Shown here in pieces: positions 1-7,677 of a stretch of DNA of 64,000 nt. The notes under the pieces are model-generated. The model made no database searches. It saw only the letters and a list, made by a program, of their open reading frames with translations, and was not told the DNA's origin. A program made the position numbers and the translations under genes. The stretch comes from an uncultured Clostridia bacterium (lineage in GTDB: Bacteria > Bacillota > Clostridia > Lachnospirales > CAMVHY01): assembly GCA_947427385.1 (NCBI GenBank), contig CANEHT010000004.1:1-64000 (forward strand). The letters are read 5' to 3'. Every line of letters begins with the position of its first letter. The first letter of the stretch is position 1.

Positions 1-90
1 AAGATTTTTTTTGTTAAAGTTCTTTCATGAAGCGGCTTCGAAGAAGCCGATTATGCTTACTTTTCTTTCAAGAAAAGTAAGGTCTTTATT
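1..90. repeat. Palindromic intergenic repeat, copy A (cut by window edge)
   Basis: The stretch holds two nested hairpins: GCGGCTTC/GAAGCCG near 32-51 and CTTTTCTTTCAAGAAAAG near 62-79. Its reverse complement matches the left half of the repeat at 59650-59805 almost base for base, including the segment reading AAAGAACTTTAACAAAAAA. The shared ACTTTTCT...AGAAAAGT end also occurs at 25.7-26.0 kb. It lies just downstream of the sulfatase gene on the minus strand and may also act as its transcript end. Confidence 0.7.
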
Positions 91-102
91 ATTTTTGATT
101 TT

Positions 103-1953
103 TTACTTCAAATATTTTTCGCCCCAAATTGAATCATATTGTAGATTCCAAAACATGTTTGTTATATTTTCATCTTGTGGAACACTGTGTTTATTCCCAT
201 TTGAATCAATAAATAAATTTTCTTTGAGCGCATGAAATTTTTCGTATGCCATATCCATAAATTGAAATCGTAGCGGTTTTTCAAAGCCTAATATATTTAA
301 CAAATAATTGCTTAAGAAATATGGACTTATATCGCCAAGATTTATTTTTTTCTTATCGAAATTATTCCAAATTAGATATGGTGTCGTATATATTTTATAA
401 TAATCGTCAGTATTCCATTTTAAATTGTCGTCGGACGAAATATATTTTAAATCAACATATAATCCAAACCCGGAATCAGCTAAAATTGGTAAATGGTCAC
501 CGAAAAATATTAAAATTGTTGGCTCATCATATTTTTGCAAATAATCTGTTATACGTTTTAATTGTTTATCCGCATCATTTATTCCGTGTAAATATGAATT
601 TACAGATTCTAATTGTTCCGTATTTAACAAATTACTTTGTGCCTTAATTGGATTAGGTTCAGCAAATTTTTTTGGCTGAAATGGATAATGATTTTCCATC
701 GTTGTCGCGTATAAAAACAATGGATTTTTTTTCGTACGTAAAATATAAATCAATTTGTCAGTAAGATATTTGTCCGAAATATAATTTCCTTTTATCGGCG
801 CATTTTTCATATCTTCAGCCGTTATAAATTTATCGAAGCCTAGTAGCGGATAAATTTTTTCACGATTAAAAAATTCTTTGCTATATGTATGCAATCCAAT
901 TGTTTCATAACCATTTTGTTTAAAAATTTTTGGCACGGTCTCCATTTTTTCATTTGTAAAATACGTATTAATTTGCTCGTAAGGAATTGTCTCAGATTTG
1001 AAAAAGTAAAGTGAATTACACGTATTAAATTCATATTCAACATTACAAGTTGCGCCGCCAAATACTGGCGTAATAATATTTCCATAAATACTTTGCTCAC
1101 GTAATTTTTTAAAATTTGGTATAGGTTCGGTGGAAAATTTTATATTACTCCAAAGTGTTGGATCGGCAAACGCTTCACTCATTATCACAATTACATTTGG
1201 CGTTATTTTTTTCTTTTTTTTGCGTGAATATTTTTGAATTTCTTCCGCAATTTTGTTTATTGTAGTTTGATTATAATTTGGTGGCTTTAATTTTGTTTCT
1301 TGTGCGTAGCCAACATAAAATCCCATTATCACGCCATATTTTTCATAAATTTGATTGACTGTAAATTTTATTCGTGTATCAACTGAAAACAGCGGCAAAA
1401 TATTTATTTTTGAAAATTCGGTGAAGAACAAAATCCAAAATATTATTAAAGAAGTAACGAAAATTTTGAAGCGTTTGGCAAATTTTAAATGCACGCGCTT
1501 TGATATGACAAATAATATTGACAGCAAAAAAAATATTATTGCAAATGTTAAACCGATTCGTTTGTGATAATTTAAATGCGTGAAGCTTGCCAAGTTCCCA
1601 AGATTTTTTATGAAACTAAAATCTTGTGGAACAAACACCCAACCGGTAATTTCTTTCCGATAAAAATTTACAACGTAAAAAATATACAACATGATACTCG
1701 CCAAAAATCCTGCCAGAAAAATGTTATCGCTTATCGAAAAAATCATAAGTATGACTAACAATATTGCGGTGCATGACAAAAAAGTGTATGGCGTAAAAAT
1801 TCTCGTGCATACGTCAAAAATATTTGTCGCATTTAATGTCTCCAGCGTTGAAAATAAAAATAGTGGATAGAGCAATAAATAAAGTTTTATAAATGTCGGA
1901 AGTTTTTTTCTTCGCTTCTTTTTTAATTTAGTTCTTCTACTCATCTTTTGCAT
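103..1953 (-). CDS. LtaS-family membrane sulfatase (phosphoglycerol transferase type)
   Basis: The protein has an N-terminal basic stretch, about five membrane segments (residues 20-180) and a C-terminal extracellular sulfatase-fold domain. Numbering from the first in-frame start, the metal and catalytic residues of lipoteichoic acid synthases can be matched: Glu261 in IMSEAF, the nucleophile Thr303 in FGGATCNVEYEF, His423 in TMENHYPF, and Asp487-His488 in FFGDHLP. The family transfers glycerolphosphate or similar groups onto surface glycans or lipids; the exact acceptor here is unknown. GTG 1956, ATG 1953 and ATG 1944 are all possible starts and none has a clear Shine-Dalgarno. The gene overlaps the end of gpsA by 14-20 bases, so the two are probably co-transcribed, which fits glycerol-phosphate supply. 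Confidence 0.85.
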   Translation of the reverse strand: MQKMSRRTKLKKKRRKKLPTFIKLYLLLYPLFLFSTLETLNATNIFDVCTRIFTPYTFLSCTAILLVILMIFSISDNIFLAGFLASIMLYIFYVVNFYRKEITGWVFVPQDFSFIKNLGNLASFTHLNYHKRIGLTFAIIFFLLSILFVISKRVHLKFAKRFKIFVTSLIIFWILFFTEFSKINILPLFSVDTRIKFTVNQIYEKYGVIMGFYVGYAQETKLKPPNYNQTTINKIAEEIQKYSRKKKKKITPNVIVIMSEAFADPTLWSNIKFSTEPIPNFKKLREQSIYGNIITPVFGGATCNVEYEFNTCNSLYFFKSETIPYEQINTYFTNEKMETVPKIFKQNGYETIGLHTYSKEFFNREKIYPLLGFDKFITAEDMKNAPIKGNYISDKYLTDKLIYILRTKKNPLFLYATTMENHYPFQPKKFAEPNPIKAQSNLLNTEQLESVNSYLHGINDADKQLKRITDYLQKYDEPTILIFFGDHLPILADSGFGLYVDLKYISSDDNLKWNTDDYYKIYTTPYLIWNNFDKKKINLGDISPYFLSNYLLNILGFEKPLRFQFMDMAYEKFHALKENLFIDSNGNKHSVPQDENITNMFWNLQYDSIWGEKYLK

Positions 1954-2920
1954 CACGTAACATTAAATCTAAAACTGATTGGCGTGGAGATTTTCCTTCG
2001 TACAACATCTTATTTATTTCAAAAACTATTGGCATATCGATATCAAGTTTTTTTGCTAAATCATTTACTGCTTTCGCATTGCTCACTCCTTCGACAACCA
2101 TGTTGACTTTTTTTAACGTTTCATCCAATGGCACACCTTGTCCCAATAAAATTCCGGCACGTCTATTACGACTGTGATTACTTATGCAAGTTACGACCAA
2201 GTCGCCCATTCCACTTAATCCATAAAAAGTTTCAGCTTTTGCGCCAAGTTTTTCACCGAGTCGTACGATTTCTAAAATACCGCGAGTAATAATTGCGGCT
2301 TTTGTGTTATCGCCAAAGCCTAAGCCGTCAGCAATTCCTGAAGCCAGTGCAATAATATTTTTTAATGCGCTACCTAATTCGACGCCAATTATATCGGAAG
2401 TTGTATATACGCGAAAAAATTCATTGTTAAATAATTTTTGTACGGCTTTAGCTAATTCAATATTTTTTGATGCAGCTACGCATGTTGTAGGTAAATTTCG
2501 TGAAACTTCTTCGGCATGAGTTGGGCCGGAAAGTGTAACGATTTTTTTATTTCTACAAACTTGTTCAATTATTTCAGAGATACGTAAAAATGTTCCTTCC
2601 TCAATTCCTTTCGCAACGTTAATAATTATTGAGTTTTCTGGAATTGAAAATTTTTGTAAGTTCTCACGTATAAATTTTGACGGCATTGCAATTATTACGA
2701 AATCGGCGCTATCTAAAATTATTTTGTCGTCATTAGAAACTAAAATTTCGTTTGGAATTTTTATACCGGGCAGACAATTTTTATTCTCACGATTTAGATT
2801 TATTTCGTCAGATTCATTTTGAGAATAGGACCAAATTTTTACTTCATTCCCATTTCTATTAAGTAATATTGCTAGAGCAATTCCCCAACTTCCTGAACCC
2901 ATTACTGCAATTTTTTTCAT
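1937..2920 (-). CDS. gpsA: Glycerol-3-phosphate dehydrogenase [NAD(P)+]
   Basis: This cytoplasmic enzyme reduces dihydroxyacetone phosphate to sn-glycerol-3-phosphate for membrane lipid synthesis. The N-terminal dinucleotide-binding motif GSGSWG is present, with SGPTHAEEV in the middle, and the catalytic lysine lies in GSALKNIIALASG, followed by GLGFGDNTKAA. The length of 327 residues is normal. I place the start at the ATG at 2920 because AGGAG sits nine bases upstream; the in-frame TTG nine bases earlier directly abuts that ribosome-binding site. It runs into the LtaS-type gene, giving a two-gene glycerol-phosphate unit. Confidence 0.96.
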   Translation of the reverse strand: MKKIAVMGSGSWGIALAILLNRNGNEVKIWSYSQNESDEINLNRENKNCLPGIKIPNEILVSNDDKIILDSADFVIIAMPSKFIRENLQKFSIPENSIIINVAKGIEEGTFLRISEIIEQVCRNKKIVTLSGPTHAEEVSRNLPTTCVAASKNIELAKAVQKLFNNEFFRVYTTSDIIGVELGSALKNIIALASGIADGLGFGDNTKAAIITRGILEIVRLGEKLGAKAETFYGLSGMGDLVVTCISNHSRNRRAGILLGQGVPLDETLKKVNMVVEGVSNAKAVNDLAKKLDIDMPIVFEINKMLYEGKSPRQSVLDLMLRDAKDE

Positions 2921-3000
2921 TACATACAACTCCTATGAACTTTTTTTTTCATACTGAATAATATAAAACGTAAGTATAAAGAAAAAAGGAGAATTAGAAA

Positions 3001-3189
3001 ATGAATTTTAATAATTGTTTTTCATGCAACCTTAGATTAGCACAAGCTTATATTCCATTTCAAGAGATGGCTAAAGTTTATGGATTAGAAAAAGCACTCT
3101 ATATCGGTACTCTCTTTCCTGAATTAAATTTCCCATACGTACCTAAAGATTGTTTTTGTAAAACTGATATCGAATTGGAGGTGGATTAA
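3001..3189 (+). CDS. cotJA: Spore coat protein CotJA
   Basis: A 62-residue protein of the CotJA family, first gene of the three-gene cotJ operon of spore formers. Characteristic features are the Cys-rich start, the central LAQAYIPFQ segment and the YGLEKALYIGTLFPEL helix. In Bacillus the cotJ operon is expressed in the mother cell and its products sit in the inner spore coat. A good ribosome-binding site (AAGGAG) precedes the ATG. cotJB starts immediately after its stop codon. Confidence 0.93.
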   Translation: MNFNNCFSCNLRLAQAYIPFQEMAKVYGLEKALYIGTLFPELNFPYVPKDCFCKTDIELEVD

Positions 3190-3447
3190 ATGGAAAATTT
3201 ACTTGAAGAACTTACTCAATTAGATTTTGCCGCAGTCGATTTAGCTCTTTACCTAAATACTCATCCTAATGATGAGAATGCAATTAGTTTATATAACTCA
3301 ATTATTACGAAAGCTGATAGTTGCCGTACGAAATATGAGAAAAATTTTGGCCCACTTTGTTCATTTAGATCTTTTAGTCGTAATAATAATTGGACATGGA
3401 TAAAAAATCCATGGCCATGGTCTACAGATTTTTATTCAAAATTATAG
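3190..3447 (+). CDS. cotJB: Spore coat protein CotJB
   Basis: An 85-residue CotJB-family protein with the expected LDFAAVDLALYLNTHP segment and an aromatic Trp/Pro-rich tail (WTWIKNPWPW). It works with CotJA and CotJC in assembly of the inner coat layer. The start codon follows the cotJA stop with no gap, and the ribosome-binding site GGAGGTGG lies inside the end of cotJA, so translational coupling is likely. Confidence 0.93.
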   Translation: MENLLEELTQLDFAAVDLALYLNTHPNDENAISLYNSIITKADSCRTKYEKNFGPLCSFRSFSRNNNWTWIKNPWPWSTDFYSKL

Positions 3448-3463
3448 GAGGTTTCTTTATAAA

Positions 3464-4087
3464 ATGTGGATATATGAAAAAAAATTAGAGTACCCTGTTA
3501 AAATAAAACATACGAATCCTACTTTAGCTAAATTAATTTTAACGCAATATGGTGGACCAGATGGTGAACTTGGTGCCTCACTTAGATATTTAAGTCAACG
3601 ATTTAGTATGCTAACACCAGAGGCTAAAGCAACTTTAAATGATATAGGAACTGAGGAGCTAGCACATTTAGAAATTATTGGTGCAATTGTTCATCAACTT
3701 ACTCGTGATTTAACAGAAGAACAATTAAAAGCGAGTGGCTTAGACGCATATTATGTTGACCATGGAGTTGGAATTTATCCAGCTAATGCAGCCGGTACTC
3801 CATTTACTGCTGCATATATTCAATCGACAGGGAATCCAGCGGTAGATTTATATGAAGATATGGCGGCAGAGGAAAAGGCACGAAAAACTTATGAATATAT
3901 AATGAAGTTCATAGATGATCCAGATGTAATGGATCCAATAAGATTTTTACGTACGCGTGAGATTGTACACTTCCAACGTTTTGGAGAATGTTTAATGTAC
4001 GTACAAGATGAAATGGGCAAGAAAAAAGTTTTCCCGATAGAAAATAATAATCCATGTAAAAAAAATTGTAACTGCGAAGAAAATTAA
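3464..4087 (+). CDS. cotJC: Manganese-catalase-like spore coat protein CotJC
   Basis: A 207-residue protein of the di-manganese catalase fold. Ligand motifs of the ferritin-like bundle are visible: the GTEELAHLE helix, the MAAEEKARKTYEYI helix and REIVHFQRFGE. CotJC packages with CotJA and CotJB in the inner coat and may break down peroxide. AGGAGG lies 11 bases before the ATG. The C-terminal tail is Cys- and Asn-rich (CKKNCNCEEN). The operon indicates that this lineage makes, or recently made, endospores. Confidence 0.95.
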   Translation: MWIYEKKLEYPVKIKHTNPTLAKLILTQYGGPDGELGASLRYLSQRFSMLTPEAKATLNDIGTEELAHLEIIGAIVHQLTRDLTEEQLKASGLDAYYVDHGVGIYPANAAGTPFTAAYIQSTGNPAVDLYEDMAAEEKARKTYEYIMKFIDDPDVMDPIRFLRTREIVHFQRFGECLMYVQDEMGKKKVFPIENNNPCKKNCNCEEN

Positions 4088-4201
4088 TTTGCTAAATAAA
4101 AATTATTGTTTAACTATAAAATTTAATGTTAACAAAAAACTAGGTTTGTTTTTAAAACGCCGAGTTTTGAAATGATTTTATAAAAAGATATTTCCCATAT
4201 A

Positions 4202-4230
4202 TTGACAGAACAATTTAATTATAATATAAT
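4202..4230 (+). promoter_or_regulatory. Sigma-70-type promoter of the first accessory gene
   Basis: TTGACA at 4202-4207 and TATAAT at 4225-4230 are separated by exactly 17 bases, a perfect vegetative consensus. It lies about 60 bases before the ATG at 4290. Most orphan accessory genes in the window carry the same type of promoter. Confidence 0.85.
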
Positions 4231-4289
4231 TAAATTGTTACCTTATTTCGTATTTGGTATTTTTATGTTTATTTATGGAGGTGATTTTT

Positions 4290-4925
4290 ATGTCCCAAAA
4301 ACAAATTGTAGAAATACAAGGAAACAAATTAAAAAATGTTATGATAAAAATCAATTCTTTGAGTGAAAAAACATTAACTTTATTGAAGGAATATGAAACA
4401 AAAGAAGTTAATAAATTTTTAGCAATAAACGATTTTTGTAGTAAGCTTTATGAAATAAAGGAAAATTTTCGTATTTATAATGAAAATGTGTTGCTTAATT
4501 CACAAAAAATTGTATTAATGTCTGATAATTTTATTAGTTATATAGATTCTGTTGAAAATTTTATAGAAGAGGTTAATAAAGAAGGAATTATTAAATTTTT
4601 AGATAGTGCTCATGTATTTCCAAATTTTTCTGGTGATTTAGTTAGATTTGAAGAAAAAATTGTTGATAATACAAAGTTATCAGATGAAGCTGATAGGAGT
4701 GATAAAAATACATTTGAAGGAAAAATTGAAAATGTGGTTGAAAAAGAAGAAATATCAGAACATTTATCTTCGAGTATAATTTTAGATGATTATATTCCAA
4801 AAAATGATTCGCAATCTTCAATATCAGATGAACTATTGCAACAGAAAACAGAAAAAGATATAAATAAAACGCAAAAACAAAAAAATAAAAGTGCAAAGAA
4901 AAAAAACATTACCATTGAGTTTTAA
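4290..4925 (+). CDS. Unknown helical protein, candidate T4SS substrate
   Basis: I do not recognise a family. The 211-residue product is soluble, Lys/Glu/Asn-rich and almost wholly helical. The first ~100 residues look like a helical bundle or coiled coil; the remainder is polar and probably disordered, ending in a lysine-rich tail. The start is the ATG at 4290, preceded by GGAGGTGA; an upstream in-frame TTG/ATG region has no such site. An A8 run at 4899-4906 near the end would, with a +1 shift, join it to the overlapping frame at 4891-5115 (see that entry). It is the first gene of the accessory region that leads into the secretion system. Confidence 0.7.
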   Translation: MSQKQIVEIQGNKLKNVMIKINSLSEKTLTLLKEYETKEVNKFLAINDFCSKLYEIKENFRIYNENVLLNSQKIVLMSDNFISYIDSVENFIEEVNKEGIIKFLDSAHVFPNFSGDLVRFEEKIVDNTKLSDEADRSDKNTFEGKIENVVEKEEISEHLSSSIILDDYIPKNDSQSSISDELLQQKTEKDINKTQKQKNKSAKKKNITIEF

Positions 4926-5115
4926 AAGAAAACAAAAAGAATTACAAGAGAGGGCTAGCAAGAGAACAGTATCTTCAATGAAACCAATAGAGCAATATAC
5001 TCCGCCTTTATGGCAACCACTTAAGAAAGTAAAAGATACAGATAAAAATAAAGCTATGAGTAAAGTAGGTAATAATAGAGCGAAAAGGAATAGAAATTAT
5101 ATACAACAAACATAA
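4891..5115 (+). CDS. Overlapping +1-frame extension of the preceding gene
   Basis: This 74-codon frame overlaps the end of the previous gene and has only a GTG with no ribosome-binding site, so it is unlikely to start independently. Reading through the A8 run at 4899-4906 with a +1 shift, or loss of one A, would fuse it to the upstream protein, giving about 275 residues. Support for real coding: its start contains LPLSFKRK, closely matching LPLTFKEK at the end of the next protein (5182-5745), and its composition is basic and peptide-like (TPPLWQPL). Alternatives are a sequencing error in the homopolymer, phase variation, or a recently broken C-terminus. Confidence 0.5.
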   Translation: MQRKKTLPLSFKRKQKELQERASKRTVSSMKPIEQYTPPLWQPLKKVKDTDKNKAMSKVGNNRAKRNRNYIQQT

Positions 5116-5181
5116 ATATTTTTTTTAGGTGATTATTAAGTTTTGTATTTTTTTTATTAAAAATGTAAAGGTGGTAATTAT

Positions 5182-5745
5182 ATGCCAGAGCAAATGAGAA
5201 AAATTTTAATTGGTAGTAGTTTATATAAGTATTTAATTAATATAATTTTAATAAGAGCAAAAGTTGTATTAGAATTAAAAAGTGAATTGTTGTTAATGGA
5301 AAATGAAGTGAATATTTTAGAAAGTTATTGTTTGGTTTGTGAAGAATGTCAGAATATATTTAAATTAAAAGAAGAAGATATTAAGAGTTATAAAAGGCTT
5401 TTGCCAAAATTTCTTGAAACTATTAGAAATATTAATTTAGCAAAAGATTTTAATACATCGAATTTGGACAAAATATCTGCCAATATTGCCAAAGAATCAA
5501 TTGAAAAAGAAGATCATTGGTTTATGGAGCAAGAAATTGAGATACTGAGTAATTTTTCAAATAAGTTAAGGTCGTTTTTTAAAGAAATGGAAAATTTAAT
5601 AGTAACAGAGCAAGTACATCAAAACTCATTTTTAAATGTTAGAAAAAAAGTTAGCTTGAATTATAAAATTAAACATTGCCAAAAAGTTGCAAAAAAACAA
5701 CCTTTAACAGAATTACCATTAACTTTTAAAGAAAAAATTGTTTAA
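5182..5745 (+). CDS. Unknown helical protein, candidate T4SS substrate
   Basis: A 187-residue helix-rich protein of no family I know. It has Cys pairs in the middle (YCLVCEECQN), two long amphipathic helices and a basic C-terminus ending near LPLTFKEKIV. That tail resembles the +1-frame tail of the preceding gene (LPLSFKRK), so the two genes may be diverged relatives. The ATG at 5182 follows AAAGGTGG. A strong intrinsic terminator follows at 5797. Confidence 0.7.
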   Translation: MPEQMRKILIGSSLYKYLINIILIRAKVVLELKSELLLMENEVNILESYCLVCEECQNIFKLKEEDIKSYKRLLPKFLETIRNINLAKDFNTSNLDKISANIAKESIEKEDHWFMEQEIEILSNFSNKLRSFFKEMENLIVTEQVHQNSFLNVRKKVSLNYKIKHCQKVAKKQPLTELPLTFKEKIV

Positions 5746-5796
5746 AAAAATTTGTTTTGATTATTTTTATACTGTTTATTATTTGTTTATAAAAAG

Positions 5797-5831
5797 AACC
5801 TCTTTATCCACGCATATAAAGAGGTTTTTTT
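5797..5831 (+). terminator. Intrinsic terminator
   Basis: Stem AACCTCTTTAT / ATAAAGAGGTT with a short loop followed by T7. It closes the 4290-5745 unit and lies just beyond the 3' end of the minus-strand tRNA. Confidence 0.85.
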
Positions 5832-5850
5832 ATATTAAAAGATATTTTAC

Positions 5851-5937
5851 GGAGAAGGAGGGATTTGAACCCTCGCGCCGATTTCTCGACCTATGCCCTT
5901 AGCAGGGGCACCTCTTCAGCCTCTTGAGTACTTCTCC
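5851..5937 (-). tRNA. tRNA-Ser(GCU)
   Basis: The reverse strand folds as a class II tRNA of 87 bases. The acceptor stem pairs GGAGAAG with CTTCTCC, the anticodon stem-loop reads CCCTGCTAAGGG (anticodon GCT), and there is a long variable arm. The T-arm is GAGGGTTCAAATCCCTC. The CCA is not encoded. The gene stands alone within the accessory region. Confidence 0.95.
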
Positions 5938-6059
5938 ATCCAAAACAAATTTATTATACGCTTATAAAAATATAAATGTCAATAGAAAAAATATTTTTGA
6001 TGTGACTTTAAATGTAAAGTTGTTTTTGCTTACAAATATATTACATAGTTAAAAGATTA

Positions 6060-6088
6060 TTGACATATTATGTAAAATGTATTATATA
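6060..6088 (+). promoter_or_regulatory. Sigma-70-type promoter before the first CaaX gene
   Basis: TTGACA at 6060-6065 and TATATA at 6083-6088 with a 17-base spacer, about 67 bases upstream of the TTG start at 6155. The rest of 5938-6154 shows only AT-rich DNA. Confidence 0.65.
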
Positions 6089-6154
6089 AATATTAATTGA
6101 CAATAAATGTCAATTAATAACAAAGATAATATAATGAGAAGAGGTGGTGTAATT

Positions 6155-6979
6155 TTGTCGCAAGGAATGACTTTTGGGGCAAAACGAGCAGCAGTAAATC
6201 AACAAGTGCAGCAACCAACAACAATGACTTTTGGGGCAAAACGAGTTGCAACAAATCAACAACCAACAATGATAAAATTTAATCTTGAACATGAATTGAA
6301 TAGTATAGAAGAAGATAAAGCTCGTATATCTAATGAAGTTCAAAGATTGGCGGCAGCATTTAATCCAGCAGATAAAAAAACAGAAAGTCTTGAAAGTCAA
6401 ATAAAAGAAATCGTGCGGTTAACAAGAGAATTTTGGAAATTAAATCTTATAAGAGTTGCTATTGCAGATAATAAAGTATCTCGTGCAGAGTATGAAAAAG
6501 TGCTACAAGAGGAAAAAATACTTGAAAATACTACTTTATTAGGACAATTTATGGATGGTTGGGTAAGTATAGATGGATATTTTGGAAATGAAGTATTTTT
6601 TTCATTGTTTACGGCAAGAGATATTGTAGCTGGATTTCCAAGTGATGAAAGATTTTCTAATGCAAACGAATTACAGATGCAATTACTTTTATGTGATGTA
6701 ATACCTTATTATGATGAAAAAATAGTTTTATTTGGGAAAAAATTAGAATATTTAGATGAATATCAAGTAGGTAATTTAACAATTAAACAAATTAGAGCAA
6801 TTAAAAATGCAAATATTAGTTTTTCTCAAGGCTCATCAATATTTCAGAAGATAAATGAATTGACGCAAAATGAATGTAAAGTGCAACAGCCGACAACAAT
6901 AACTTTTGGAGCAAAACAGGCCGCAGTAAATCAACAAATGCCACCAACAGAAAAATCAAAAGCCTGTTTGCTTATATAG
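6155..6979 (+). CDS. MTFGAK-tagged protein with C-terminal CaaX box (C-L-L-I)
   Basis: A 274-residue protein of unknown function. Three copies of a tag of the form [M/I]TFGAK-x-A-A/T-x-NQQ are visible: two at the N-terminus (from residue 5 and about residue 23) and one 25 residues before the end. Between them is an all-helical core. Residues around FFSLF..DIVAGFPS...IVLFGKKLEYLDEYQ align well with the minus-strand gene at 7678 and more weakly with the gene at 7054. The protein ends KSKACLLI, a textbook eukaryotic prenylation box of the geranylgeranyl type, preceded by lysines. I chose the TTG at 6155 because GAGGTGG lies 7 bases upstream; the earlier ATG at 6107 has no ribosome-binding site. 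No signal peptide is seen. Inference: a T4SS effector lipidated inside a eukaryotic cell. Confidence 0.8.
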   Translation: MSQGMTFGAKRAAVNQQVQQPTTMTFGAKRVATNQQPTMIKFNLEHELNSIEEDKARISNEVQRLAAAFNPADKKTESLESQIKEIVRLTREFWKLNLIRVAIADNKVSRAEYEKVLQEEKILENTTLLGQFMDGWVSIDGYFGNEVFFSLFTARDIVAGFPSDERFSNANELQMQLLLCDVIPYYDEKIVLFGKKLEYLDEYQVGNLTIKQIRAIKNANISFSQGSSIFQKINELTQNECKVQQPTTITFGAKQAAVNQQMPPTEKSKACLLI

Positions 6980-7053
6980 GTCAAATATAAAATAATATTG
7001 TTTATGAAAATCAAATTTTTTATCAATTTTTGGAAGAGGAGGTTTTAAGTAAC

Positions 7054-7620
7054 ATGAGTGAGTATTATTCAAGATGGGAAGTAGAAAGAAGGTTTAGTGA
7101 TTATGAAGAACGTCTTGAAGAGCAACGTCGTAGAATTGAATATTTAGAACAACGTCGTGAAGAAGAGGAAGAATATTTATCAGATGATGAAAAAAAAGTA
7201 GAAGGTAAACGTTTAAGAGATAAATTAGAGAATAAATATGGTTGTAGTTTCCAAAAAGTTGTGCAAAAAATGAATTATAATGATAAAAATGAATTTGGTG
7301 ATTTTTATTTTGCTGCGTTTGATTATTATGAAATAAAAACTGGAGTTATCCCAAAGGTAGCTTTTGAAAAAGCGCGAAAAGAGCAAATCCAAAATATTTT
7401 ATTTTATACTATAATTAATTTTGAAGATCGTATAGCTTGGTTTGGTTCAAAGTTAAAGTATTTAAATAAAGAACATACACGTCGTTTTACTAATGAGCAG
7501 TGTATATTAATAGCAGATTTGGGCGAATCTTCTTTATTGTCTGATAAACAAAAAAGTATTGTTAGGGCAAATTCAATCCCAAAACAATCTTGTTACAGTA
7601 ACCAGTGCCTTCTTATTTAA
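7054..7620 (+). CDS. CaaX-box protein (C-L-L-I), paralogue
   Basis: A 188-residue protein starting at the ATG at 7054, preceded by AGGAGG. The first ~50 residues form a strongly charged Arg/Glu coiled coil. The C-terminal ~110 residues align with the core of the 6155 and 7678 proteins (EQIQNILF...DRIAWFGSKLKYL), though more diverged. The last residues, SNQCLLI, again place Cys exactly four from the end with two leucines and Ile. It lacks the MTFGAK tag found in its neighbour. No known family was recognised. It lies 74 bases after the previous gene and is probably co-transcribed with it. Confidence 0.78.
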   Translation: MSEYYSRWEVERRFSDYEERLEEQRRRIEYLEQRREEEEEYLSDDEKKVEGKRLRDKLENKYGCSFQKVVQKMNYNDKNEFGDFYFAAFDYYEIKTGVIPKVAFEKARKEQIQNILFYTIINFEDRIAWFGSKLKYLNKEHTRRFTNEQCILIADLGESSLLSDKQKSIVRANSIPKQSCYSNQCLLI

Positions 7621-7640
7621 TATAATTAATAGCAAAAATG

Positions 7641-7674
7641 AAAAAAGATGAAGATTAATTTCTTCATCTTTTTT
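7641..7674. terminator. Bidirectional terminator between convergent CaaX genes
   Basis: AAAAAAGATGAAG / CTTCATCTTTTTT hairpin with A- and T-runs on both sides, between the stop codons at 7620 (plus) and 7678 (minus). Confidence 0.8.
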
Positions 7675-7677
7675 ATA

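Noticed and set aside
4100..4180. Weak hairpin AAAACTAGG / CCGAGTTTT after cotJC as a terminator
   Set aside because: It has a mismatch in the stem and lacks a following T-run, so it was not listed.
5851..5937. tRNA-Ser as the integration site of the accessory region
   Set aside because: No second copy of the tRNA 3' end is seen anywhere in 4-22 kb, there is no integrase, and the tRNA lies inside rather than at the edge of the accessory genes.
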